From positions 9,502,675 through 9,566,674 of the forward strand of contig NC_087078.1 of NCBI RefSeq assembly GCF_026151205.1: a DNA stretch of 64,000 nt, read 5' to 3'. The notes beneath the pieces are model-generated. The model made no database searches. It saw only the letters and a program-made list of their open reading frames with translations, and had not been told where the DNA came from. Both the position numbers and the translations under genes were made by a program. The stretch is from Bolinopsis microptera. Taxonomy: Eukaryota > Ctenophora > Tentaculata > Lobata > Bolinopsidae. Positions 23,601 through 32,500 of the stretch are shown here, in pieces (the stretch's first letter is position 1; each line of letters begins with the position of its first letter).

Positions 23601-24418
23601 AGATCATTGTTGTTGTAAAGAATCTCGTCAAATTTCGCCCAGTCAGTGTTCTTGACTAGGCGTATTTGTCTTGGTTCTTTTTTGGGACCAGAAGTAATGT
23701 CGAACATGATATATCTGTGATCGGAGTTTGAGTAAAGATCACTAACGTGCCAGTTACTGATCAGTTCCGCCCCCAGTTGGTTGGTAATAGTGAGGTCAAT
23801 GATGGAATTATGACCTCGTGAGTTGAGGAATGTTGGAGTTGAACCTTTGTTGGAACAGGAGAGCCCTAGCGACGAGAGGAAATCAAGTAGTTCCTCTCCT
23901 CTTCTATTGCACAACTTGTTACCCCAAAGAGTGTGTTGGGAGTTGGTGTCAGAGCCTATTATGAGTGGTATTTTGTTGTCTATAGCGTATTTGGCTAGAG
24001 GTGTGGTTTCGTGGGATGGAGCTGGTCCATTAATATCCATGTACGAAGCTGCCAGAATTACTTCTGTCGAGCTAAGTTGAATCTTAATAGCAACTTGATC
24101 CGGGGTTGTGAATTGCGATAGTTCCCAACTTTTTTCAGCTAGGTTTTTGTGTATTACTATGGCGGCACGGGGCCTAATGTCCCCAACTTTGTAGTAATAC
24201 TCGGTTAGTTCTTTGCTTATTGGTGGAATTAGGTGTTTGTTATTAGTGTATGGTTCAGTCGCTAGTACAATAGGATTTTTCCTGCCATGAGTGTTCACCA
24301 GCAGGGTTTTCCAAGCGTTGTACTTGCGTTTAATATATAAGGTTGATTTGAGTAACAGAGTAATATTCATGATGAGTTTTACCTGTTTTTTTGGTATTGG
24401 GGACGTGGCGTGCAGCAC
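20651..24418 (-). CDS. LINE ORF2: APE endonuclease, reverse transcriptase, RNase H, zinc-finger-like tail
   Basis: About 1239 residues from the ATG at 24370 (the frame is open from 24424, with a GTG at 24418). Order: an exonuclease-endonuclease-phosphatase domain with IIGSDTNSQHTLWGN, SIIDLTITNQL and YSNSDHRYIMFDI (residues ~1-250); a reverse transcriptase with KRQFGFKKGCSTEAALHKV, GVFLDIEGAFDNVSF, GCPQGGILSPFLWN and the catalytic QAFADDLLSLAEG (~430-800); an RNase H with TCYTDGSLTDSGCG, VYQTELTAIIEACKYL, IIWSDSLSSIQAI and WIAAHIGLWGNEKADELAKL (~930-1070), which keeps the D-E-D-H/D residues; and a C-terminal CPMCGDGEETVSHFLGQC zinc-binding-like motif. No internal stop, so all enzymatic parts look intact. 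Function: target-primed reverse transcription. Confidence 0.92.
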   Translation of the reverse strand: MLHATSPIPKKQVKLIMNITLLLKSTLYIKRKYNAWKTLLVNTHGRKNPIVLATEPYTNNKHLIPPISKELTEYYYKVGDIRPRAAIVIHKNLAEKSWELSQFTTPDQVAIKIQLSSTEVILAASYMDINGPAPSHETTPLAKYAIDNKIPLIIGSDTNSQHTLWGNKLCNRRGEELLDFLSSLGLSCSNKGSTPTFLNSRGHNSIIDLTITNQLGAELISNWHVSDLYSNSDHRYIMFDITSGPKKEPRQIRLVKNTDWAKFDEILYNNNDLHNTCVNTPHDIDHKVNTINTTLRAAFEEACPITYISSAVRKPPWLTREVEEAQRGIRRKLITARRTKTDASWLALRESNKQYNKILSNSQRNAWRKFCADTESVKESGRMNKILKTCTDTNNKLEAVYKPNGELTINAEETLEVMTQTHFKESVTDPPVPPLCPLPISTDLLDKIYSPERIEKALLSFDPLKAAGPDTLKPIIFQKAWAHIKDITKNIMTKNHETQHIPTLWRDSLGIFLPKPGKTDYNKAKSFRTITLSPVMLKLQEKVILWHMQHDLNIANDINKRQFGFKKGCSTEAALHKVTHTIERRIAKKGYVLGVFLDIEGAFDNVSFKAISEAVKATKVDLATAQWIINMVTNRFITLNHKDKSRRVRIRRGCPQGGILSPFLWNLVVDNLLSFTAKDIPGYLQAFADDLLSLAEGDDLDIIWDRTCKTIKTIENWCRTKELSISALKTQIVMFTWNSKWTLRPITVGNNIIGLSKSAKFLGVTLDSKLNFNEHIINTTKKATASLMQCRRAVGPTWGMSPKTCKWMYTAVIRPILSYCCSIWIRATQTDYNAKKLKRVQALALRMMSGAMPSTPFIALNHLTDTSDIILFLQGEAAKGAARLQAYGSLTLETIAFRKGTIKNHTTINKQFMADLIIPPRATRDLTTPTMMLGRHFTVTTPGADNTEYRNSLQNTIDNITSETITCYTDGSLTDSGCGAGYIITTDNNNTTLEERSFKLPDYCTVYQTELTAIIEACKYLSTYTNTHIIIWSDSLSSIQAISALSTRSRTTRDCYDSLNALGSNNTLEIRWIAAHIGLWGNEKADELAKLGTISESTLKCPIPQSYIKRQIDNKVNRLNQETWLTDGPRHTKLTLGHKHAKIIKNLNTTLSKNRQDYRTAVHLITGHCGLNKHLHTICKSNTSACPMCGDGEETVSHFLGQCPAIAQIRGQYFQDYYLSVNDIFDNQHITTIVNFANRTKRLIVPEELDQTGVT

Positions 24419-24444
24419 CTGCAGTTACCCTCACCGGACGGGTA

Positions 24445-25536
24445 CTAGGACCTTTTGGATTGGGCACTGTGTCGGGGGGCTGGTCGAAGTCGAATAGCAG
24501 CAACCAGCGTCTCCGGGAGAAAACTGTGTTTCTCTAAGAATGTCTCACCCGAAGGTGAGACATCCACCCAGATCCGCTGCCTCTGTTTAAACTCCGTCGA
24601 CGGGCCCCCACCTTCATGTAGCTGCACAGCCACTGCCTCCCAGATGTTGGTGATCTGTATCCTATTCCACGGTGGGGTAGGATTGATAGATAATGTTGTT
24701 ATCAGTATATGGGAGATTATGTGCGCGTTCCCGCGCAATGTTGTTGAAATAGGTCCTTTAATCACAATAATGTCTGATGTTAAGCGTAAATCAGGAAACC
24801 TGATCCGCTCTGCGAAAATCAATGTCTCATCTGTGTTACGCAGTTGATACATCTCATTACCGCTATCAGTCATGATTGTTTTGTAAATCCGGAGTTGTAG
24901 TATAGGGGTAATAGTGGTGGATTCCTTGGTGGTTGCTGAACGAGCACAGCCCCGATTGAAACCAGCACCCTCGCAACAAGGCTGTGAAGCCTGTGCAAGT
25001 GTGCCAATCCCACACGAGGCCGGCTCAGTCCCGCCTCCTCCACTGGTAATCCGGTGTTGTAGTGTAGGTGTAGTAGTGGTGGATTCCTTGGTGGTTGCTG
25101 AACGAGCACAGCCCCGATAGGAACCAGCACCATCGCAGCAAGGCTGTGAAGCCTGCGCAAGTGTGCCAATCCCACACGAGGCCGGCTCAGTCCCGCCTCC
25201 TCCACTGGTAATCCGGTGTTGTAGTGTAGGTGTAGTAGTGGTGGATTCCTTGGTGGTTGCTGAACGAGCACAGCCCCGATAGGAACCAGCACCATCGCAG
25301 CAAGGCTGTGAAGCCTGCGCAAGTGTGCCAATCCCACACGAGGCCAGCTCAGTCCAGCCTCCTCCACTGGTAATCCGGTGTTGTAGTCCAAGTGTATTAG
25401 TGAGAGTTTTAACACTTTCTGCGAATCGTAGAAAGATGTTTGTTTTACTACCGCGACAGTAATGATATGCCGCTAATAAGGTAAAGGTAAAACGGGTGCT
25501 AATGATCGGTATTAAGGGCCCGACCTTGAAGTACAC
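24445..25536 (-). CDS. probable LINE ORF1 with three in-frame 54-residue repeats
   Basis: 363-codon frame ending TAG at 24445-24447, 20 nt before the ORF2 frame opens, in a different frame. Its position suggests ORF1 of the same LINE. Residues ~55-205 are three near-identical copies of a 54-residue unit containing GGGGTEPASCGIGTLAQASQ and GCARSATTKESTTTTP. The C-terminal ~150 residues (ETLIFAERIRFPDLRLTSD, IWVDVSPSGETFLEKHS) resemble nothing I know. The CCHC knuckles usual in ORF1 proteins are not visible. A second reading frame over the repeats is also open because the unit is 162 bp, so the frame choice is an inference. The start is uncertain; translation may begin downstream at the ATG in MTDSGNEMY. 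Confidence 0.5.
   Translation of the reverse strand: MYFKVGPLIPIISTRFTFTLLAAYHYCRGSKTNIFLRFAESVKTLTNTLGLQHRITSGGGWTELASCGIGTLAQASQPCCDGAGSYRGCARSATTKESTTTTPTLQHRITSGGGGTEPASCGIGTLAQASQPCCDGAGSYRGCARSATTKESTTTTPTLQHRITSGGGGTEPASCGIGTLAQASQPCCEGAGFNRGCARSATTKESTTITPILQLRIYKTIMTDSGNEMYQLRNTDETLIFAERIRFPDLRLTSDIIVIKGPISTTLRGNAHIISHILITTLSINPTPPWNRIQITNIWEAVAVQLHEGGGPSTEFKQRQRIWVDVSPSGETFLEKHSFLPETLVAAIRLRPAPRHSAQSKRS
24912..25390. repeat. three tandem copies of a 162-bp unit
   Basis: The marker GTGGTGGATTCCTTGGTGGT recurs at about 24914, 25076 and 25238, exactly 162 bp apart. Copies two and three are almost identical, while copy one carries several substitutions. The unit lies within LINE ORF1 and adds 54 codons per copy. 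Confidence 0.9.
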
Positions 25537-26514
25537 ACCCTGAACTTCTAAAACCCTATATGCTCAGGTGTGAGTGAACGCTGTGAGAGCTCCAAAAGAA
25601 AAAGGGATCAAATGAGGTAAAGGAAGACGGTTGGCACGTGCGACCTACGTTCAGTTTTGCTCAGCTGAACAGTACAGCTTAGTCTCGGCTGGTCTTGTGA
25701 TACCGATTAAGCCCCCTTACCACGGCAAGGTCATTTGCTTTGGATAAAGCACCATTACCAATCACTATAGGTGAGAGAAACAGGATAGGATTGGGTCCTG
25801 GGCAGTAACTCCAGAGCAAATGGGCAGAGTCATAGGTGGTGCTCTAGTGCTCAGGATTGACTCTGCCGCTGTACTTTAAATCAATAAGTACCTACACGTG
25901 TGACAGACGCCCCAGCCGACAAGCCCCCTGACGCGATGCATGCGAGCCCAGAACAGAGTGCCTACACCCAGTGGCACGCCATGCTAAGACAACGCCGCCA
26001 GCTATCGACCCGGATGCTATCCCCACGAGCTACCTAGCGACTTTCGTCGCTTGGGTGCTCAATGTGGACTGCCTCCGTTACGACCACCAGCTTCGCCACC
26101 CAGCCCAGCGGTCCCCTGGTTTCAGCCATCCACCCCAGTCTCAGCACACACCACACCGGGAACCGCCAACCAGCACATCCAGACCCACATGCCAGGCCTC
26201 ATCGAAGCTACCTGGTCTTTTGCCCGGAACCAGACAAAAGGGGCTTTAATGTTGGTAATAGAGATTAGGCGGAATGACAGGCTGAGCGCGGCCCAGTAAA
26301 ATAGACCCTGCGCGCGGCACTTACGCCCGCACCTGAGGATTACTCAACAGTGTGTGGCTGTGTGCGCACGCAGTGGGCTGTGTCTATATGGTTGAATTTT
26401 CAACTTTATCTATAAATATAACATTGAACATAATATGCATTAATTGTTTTGTGGTAAATAAAATGTTTGTTTTTCTTTCATTAATTACTATACAACATCT
26501 AAGGAATTTGTAGC

Positions 26515-27105
26515 GCGATGCGTTACTGTGCCGCGCCGCGCACTCAATGAGGCTTCTCACAGCGACATCGGCTAGATCGGCGAAATGCGCTACTGTGCCG
26601 CGCCGAGCTGCCATGAATTGACATCGTCAATTAACTAAGGAATTAATTTTTGGGATCCAACTGAGCGGGTGCGGACTCTGGCACATGTTTTGAACTCGTT
26701 ACTGTATGCTTCTTGCCACACGCGTACGTTGTATTGGTATGACCCGCCGAGCACTCGTGTGTGGCTCCTCTGTATTGTGTATCGTAAGAATGAAGAACGA
26801 CCGTGGATGTCAACTGTCACGACGTGCTACAAACAACAAAGATTTGTCAACTACAACGAACAAATATAACCTTCGTCCATGATCATGATCTCACTTTTGC
26901 ATCAATAAAATTGTTTTCACAAGTCATCAGTCGACAGTCCCCATAACTGCTCCAAAATGACGCTATGATAGACGGCGCACGTTGTAGCGCGATGCGTTAC
27001 TGTGCCGCGCCGCGCACTCAATGAGGCTTCTCACTCTAGATCGGCGAGATGCGCTACTGTGCCGCGCCGAGCTGAGATGAATTGACATCGTCAATTAAGT
27101 TGCAC
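26515..27105. repeat. GC-rich interspersed repeat, copies at 26515-26640 and 26984-27105 (and 20110-20240)
   Basis: Each copy contains GCGATGCGTTACTGTGCCGC, then CACTCAATGAGGCTTCTCA, TAGATCGGCGAAATGCGCTA and GAATTGACATCGTCAATTA, the last an imperfect palindrome. Copy length is 120-130 bp. The two halves of the unit (TGCGTTACTGTGCCGCGCCG and TGCGCTACTGTGCCGCGCCG) are direct repeats of each other, separated by 60-65 bp. A third, more diverged copy is at 20110. Likely a small non-autonomous element. Confidence 0.75.
26740..26835. repeat. diverged copy of the GTATGACCCGCCGCGCAC hairpin family
   Basis: GTATGACCCGCCGAGCACTC followed by GTGTGGCTCCTCTGTATTG resembles the units at about 27690 and 28285. 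Here the hairpin arms have decayed. The downstream AACGACCGTGGATGTCAACT parallels the sequence after the 28285 copy. Confidence 0.55.
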
Positions 27106-27485
27106 GTTATGTCTCCGCCAAAAGCACACCCAATTTGATATGAATGAAATATGTCTATAACTTGCTTGATTATGCAATTAGTTGGCGGTCCTAGACTAAA
27201 ATTAAACGGGGAATCGTTTAAAAACACTTTAGAGGCACCTTGACAAAAGATTATTAGCTATTGTGCTTTTTATGGACAAATACGTCAGTAGCGTTTTTGA
27301 GCATGTTATTTTCTTTCAAAAGTATTCCAAGTGATTTGTATTAGTGCATATGTTAAATCTGAATACATTCCAAAATAATTTATCTCGATTCATGAAGTTT
27401 GAAAGAAGTTACAGCAATGCGCGCAATTTGGGGAGTGTGCTTTTGGCGGCGATATAAACTGCGCCATGATAGATATACTGTGTTT

Positions 27486-27838
27486 TATTTGACTTGACGG
27501 ATGTTACTCGTCTAAATTTTTTTGAAGTAGCGCGCGCCGCTTTCTTCTCGAAATGGCCCGATGGCCAGTGCTACGAAGTAGCGCGCGTCGGGCCAGACCA
27601 TTAACAATGGTCAATGCAATTGCATCTATCATTTCGAGAAGAAAGCGACGCGCGTTACTTCGAAGAAATTTAGTTACCTGGGGACCTCTTGTCATACGTT
27701 GTATGACCCGCCGCGCACGAAGTGCGCGGCTCCCCCTGTAGCGTCTATTATATTCATAAACAAACGAATAGAGATTCGGCGGAATGACAGGCTGAGCGCC
27801 GCCCAGTAAAAATTTAGACGAGTTACATCTGTCAAATA
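27486..27838. mobile_element. MITE with terminal inverted repeats and nested inner hairpin
   Basis: Outer arms: GATGTTACTCGTCTAAATTT at 27500 pairs with its inverted copy at 27808-27829 (one mismatch), and the similarity extends outward through TATTTGAC. Inside, 27527-27555 (GTAGCGCGCGCCGCTTTCTT) pairs with 27630-27668. Between the inner hairpin and the right arm sit a copy of the GACCCGCCGCGCACGAAGTG hairpin (27699-27735) and GAGATTCGGCGGAATGACAG, which also occurs at 26256. No coding capacity. Confidence 0.7.
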
Positions 27839-28279
27839 CTGTGTGCATATTATTCAGATAATAGCAGACGATCGGTCTTGTTTAGCTTCATAATTGATAA
27901 TTGTTTGACATACGTTGCATGCCACTTTTCGCGCGCGCCGCCGAAACATGTATCAAATAATTGTTTAAAAAACTTAAAAACTTTTCTGTCTTTAATTCCT
28001 CCATGAAATGCACATTAGCGTAAGTAGCTTAAGCTTTTGTCCAAGTGCATTAAAAATAAAAGTGATTTTAAACGATTTCCCGTTCAATTTTGATCGAGAA
28101 ATAACAATCAAGTGTGAATTGCAAAATCAAGCATGAAATTATAAACCTATTTCATACATGGAATGTGAGCTGTACAGCGGACACTTCTTATTATACTAAG
28201 CCCTAAGGATGCCGCTGGTTCAGGCGAAACTAGCACGGATAACGGCAAGAAAAATAACAATATTCGAACACAACGGACG

Positions 28280-28345
28280 GGTCTTGTCATACGTTGTAAG
28301 ACCCGCCGCGCACGAAGTGCGCGGCTCTCCCTGTATCGTCACCAT
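28280..28345. repeat. hairpin repeat GCCGCGCACGAAGTGCGCGGC
   Basis: CTTGTCATACGTTGTAAGAC precedes a perfect 9-bp stem (GCCGCGCAC / GTGCGCGGC) with a GAA loop. The same unit, with the same leader and the same loop, is at 27689-27745. Conservation of both stem and leader suggests a mobile or transcribed structured repeat. Confidence 0.7.
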
Positions 28346-28899
28346 AGTGAAACGACCGTGGGGGTCGCAACGTGATACAAGACGGGTCTACGTCGAGGAG
28401 GCATACAATTGAAAACAGATTAGCTCTCTTTAACGGCTCCCGCGACAGAGTTATTTTATTGGACATCCAGAATTTCTATTTTATTCTGTGGAAGTACTAA
28501 GAAATAGTACAAATAAATATTGCTGTTTAACTTTAAGGGATCCAATCAAGCTAATGTAGATTTTAGTAAATAGCACGTTTATGTCTCGGTAAAGGGTTTT
28601 ATAAGGGGTATTAAACTTACTCCATGCACCCTACCAGTTATATTACTAGCAGAACCAGTAAGAAATACAAAGATTGAGAAACGTAAGAGCTATCCACTTA
28701 CAGAATTATAGTTATACCCTTTCTCTAGAACTCTAGGGGATATTATGCTGCACGGTGAATGGTAGCAAAGTGTGGCGGCATGCGGTAAAGACTATGAACG
28801 TGTGACAGTGAAGCAGCGTAAAAGCTAAGTGTCTATTGAGACTGTTGAAAAAGCATGCTTATTTACGTAATAATGGAGCCACAACGCCTTTACCACACC

Positions 28900-29075
28900 G
28901 TACCGCGACAATTGACCCCCTATGTAATTACACTGGGGTCAATTGTCGCGAAATCTAGGCCTTAATACGACAATTGACCCCCCGACAAGGTTAGGGTTAG
29001 ATTTAGGGTTTGGGCTAGGGTTAGGGTTTGGGTTAGGGTCAATTGTCGGGGGGTCAATTGTCGGGGGGATCTAAA
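28900..29075. repeat. second, short copy of the GACAATTGACCCCC / telomere-like element
   Basis: GTACCGCGACAATTGACCCC, then the ACTGGGGTCAATTGTCGCG block, one or two units, a degenerate GGGTTAG tract (28983-29036) and two inverted units GGGGGGTCAATTGTC. The order is the same as in the 4.97-5.79 kb array but with far fewer units. Confidence 0.85.
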
Positions 29076-29514
29076 CTTACAGAATAATTAGTGTCAAAGA
29101 GTTGAAATAAATGAGACTTCTTCGTTAATTCTGCCAAAATTTCCGGACGTCCAGATTTTCAGAAACCACCCCCTCCCCAGTCCCCCTGTCCGAAATTCCA
29201 AAACCACCCCCTCCTTATTTACCGGACGTCCTAAGTAGATGGCCCCTAAGCTCATGCAATAAACGCCGCCGAAGTTAATAATTTATAAACTCGGCCCAAT
29301 TTTACTGCTTTTAATATCCCGTATGTTGTTTATTTGGCAGGAATATCGAAGAGAACATTTAAATTCCTGTATGTGTTCTTAATCTTAGATCAATGATCTA
29401 TTGCAATTGGCCATTGGGGCAGGAAATTCCAAAAAATATATGGGATAGGAATGTGTTGTGAATCGACAAAAACTGTCAGACATCGACAAAATTTGTCAGA
29501 ATTGTCAAATTTGA

Positions 29515-32500
29515 TCATCTTGAACTTTTTCCATTAGATTCAATAGCATTATCATTAACTTGTTCAACATTTTCTATTTCGACAACTTTACTCGATGAAT
29601 TAATATTATCAAGCGCATTTAAATCGGATTCGATTTTGACAGATGCTTGCAGTTCTTGCGATTTCTTCTCCAGGTTTAAGTCGCCATCTGCATCGGGTGT
29701 GGGGACTTTGGCTTCTTCAAACTGCTTCTCAGAGTTTGACGAAACTCGATCTGCTTGATTCAATGTGTTTGTGTGTTTCAGATTTTGGAGGAGATCTTCA
29801 GACTTCAGCTTTATCTCGTCACACAACTGAAAGATAATTAATTTCCAGTTAATGATCAAATTGGGAAGTATATCAAGTCTGGGGATCTACTGAAAATTTG
29901 CATTTGAACCAAAAATAAAACACAACAAGATATCATGACAATGATGTACAGTAAACCCCGATATATAGCGGAGTTATGACTATAAGCGGAGTTTTTTTAT
30001 AGGGAGAAAGGAAAAGCCGCGGTAAATCGGGGTTTGAGGAAAATCGGGGTATTACTGCACTTAGCCAATGTTACATGAAATAAGAACCATGGATGTGGAG
30101 GATTGCTGCTGGTCGAGTCTCGAGAGTCGCTCCTCAGCTTTTTTGACCACCTGACCGATAGCTTCTCTCCATATTTGTGAGGTGGTGCGGGAGTACCTGG
30201 GTTTCTTCAGACACGGTCCATCACACTCAATCAACCTGTCATGGTTTGTTATTGTTCAGGAGATTTTCAATGATACATTTACCACAGAGTTTTTCTATAA
30301 AATAGGTATTATAATACTCATTCGTTAACAGTTAATGGATTTAAGCACGAAGAACTAATATTCAGCGGAGAAAGTAAATAAAAACAAATATCTTTCCCAT
30401 TATTCCCAGCTTAACAAATAAACTTTACGGGAAATTTCAGTATTTCGGCAATAGCAGGGGAAAAAATCTATGCCAACTCATGGCGCTTATTATATTATAT
30501 TACATAGACTAATTTAAGTTATTACATAGACTAGTTTATGTTATTTGTTTAAAGTTTTTAACTACTCACAGTTGCGGGGGTGTAATTCCCGTTTCTTCTG
30601 ATACCTGAAAGTTTTACGTGAATATACTTTATTTTGGATGTTTAAAAACACTTAAAAACCACAAATTTGTAGTGATTAAGTGGTTGATCAAAACAGTGCA
30701 CCAATCTTGAATCTCAATTGTCATTTATTTTCACTCCCCGATTTAATAGTTTAATCTTAAAGTTACTTATTGAAGTCAGTTAGTTCGTTTAGCTCGTATT
30801 AATAGCTAGCTTTTAATGGTTTTGTATCAGACTGTAAAGCGTAAAAGTTTCGTTCGTAAGCTTAAAATACAAAGTTTCGATATTGCTGCCTTGCGCTAAC
30901 GTTTAGAAATATTTGTTGACAAGTATTTCAATATTTGGGGAAAATGTATACTTATAGTTAATTTAGATAATTTATACACCATGTGTTTTAGCATAACATG
31001 AATTAAACAGGAATTAAACTATTAAACAGAATTTAACATGAAATGACCAAGGAGAAGACTAACGAGCTCGTCTTACATCAATTCATAAAGACGATCAGAA
31101 CTGAAATTCTGGAGATGTGCATAAAAGCAAGTCCATGGAGATGAGTTAGAGACCATGATAGGTTGATCATTGATGCGACGTTCATGAAGATAAGTAGGGG
31201 ACGTGAAGTGATGACTAGGACTTCTTCTTTGGAGGATTTCAAAGGTGTGAGGAGTCTGTGAGGTAATTTCCAAATTCTTTTGCATGGAATGAGTTCATGA
31301 TGGCCCCATATTCTTTGGGAATTATGAGGCTTTTAAGGTTGTCTGAGAGGTCCAGACGCCATCATTTCATTTTCATTGCATAAACTCGGTGTAGTTATTG
31401 ACTACTGATTAGTGATTAAGACTAATGTCCCAGAAGTGGGGAGATACTGGACGTAATACAGTAATAGTTCGGCCGATCGATTAATCAAGTTGAGTAAATG
31501 TTGGCGCGCGCGCCCTAATTGATGTAAGCGCGCTATTGCATCTACAATGTTTTGAATCGTCGTCGCGTTTGCCGTCTCCAGAAGACGTTTCCCTGAATTT
31601 CAGAGGATGTTTTCACTGAGTTGTATCGTTGCCCCCATCCTGAATCTGCCTTCATATATAGGTTGCGCATGCGCGTTCCCTACAACATTTGGTTTATATT
31701 ATATTTTAGGATAGTTCACGCCCTATACTAGTTCAATATCTCACCACAGCTTCACACCCTAATTTAATTAATTCACAGATGATTAGATGATACCTGAATG
31801 TGTTCGGGGTATTGAAGTATAGTCGGGCCTGTATCCGCCATCAAATTCTCCAAATTTTGACAAAGGAAATCGCCTTAATACTTTAATATAATGTACATAA
31901 TTCAATATAAGGTGGTTTGAGGTGGTTAAGTTAGTGCATTTGTTTTGAAATACTTTTAGTTGTTAATGGAGTAGTTGTAAAGATTATTTTATGGTTTATT
32001 TCACCATAACGTAATTAAAATTTCTGCCCCCATTTAGTAAGATGTAATGTAAGGTGATTTTCAGTATTTTTATCAGTGCAAGTATTCTGTAATACTGTTA
32101 GTAGTTACTGGAGTAGTGTGAACAACAATATAAACTATCAAATAAACCATTTGGAAACCATTTTAGGGTTTTTTTGATCGAATGTATCGTAATTAAAATT
32201 TCTGCCCCCATTTACTAAGATGTAATGTAAGGTGATTTTCAGTATTTTTATCAGTGCAAGTATTCTGTAATACTGTTAGTAGTTACTGGAGTAGTGTGAA
32301 CAACAATATAAACTATCGAATAAACCATTTGGAAACCATTTTAGAGTTTTTTTGATCGAATGTATCGTAATTAATTTTGTTGCCCCCATTTGCTAAGATG
32401 TAATGTAAGGTGGTTTTCAGTAGTTTTATCAGTGCAAGTATTCTGTAATACTGTTAGTAGTTACTGGAGTAGTGTGAACAACAGTATAAACTATCAAATA

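Larger units (their letters stand above)
20370..26340 (-). mobile_element. near-complete LINE (APE/RT/RNase H type) with poly(A) tail
   Basis: Transcribed on the minus strand. The 5' region (about 25540-26340) is GC-richer than its surroundings. ORF1 lies at 24445-25536 and ORF2 at 20651-24418, followed by a 3' UTR of about 220 bp and a T tract at 20370-20429, which is a poly(A) tail of about 60 nt on the sense strand. An uninterrupted 1.2-kb-codon ORF2 and a long homogeneous A tail point to recent insertion. RNase H downstream of RT places it with the I/R1/LOA-type lineages rather than CR1 or RTE. The exact 5' boundary and target-site duplication were not resolved. Confidence 0.85.

Noticed and set aside
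21214-25415. Small plus- and minus-strand open frames overlapping the LINE ORFs
   Set aside because: They are shadows of the coding frames and lack independent motifs.
20348-26335. ACCTGAGGA as target-site duplication of the large LINE
   Set aside because: The left copy is separated from the poly(A) tract by extra bases, and the right copy belongs to a repeat also found at 44.48 kb.
31073-31285. 70-codon minus-strand open frame as a gene
   Set aside because: No start context, splice sites or recognisable similarity; at best a retroelement relic.
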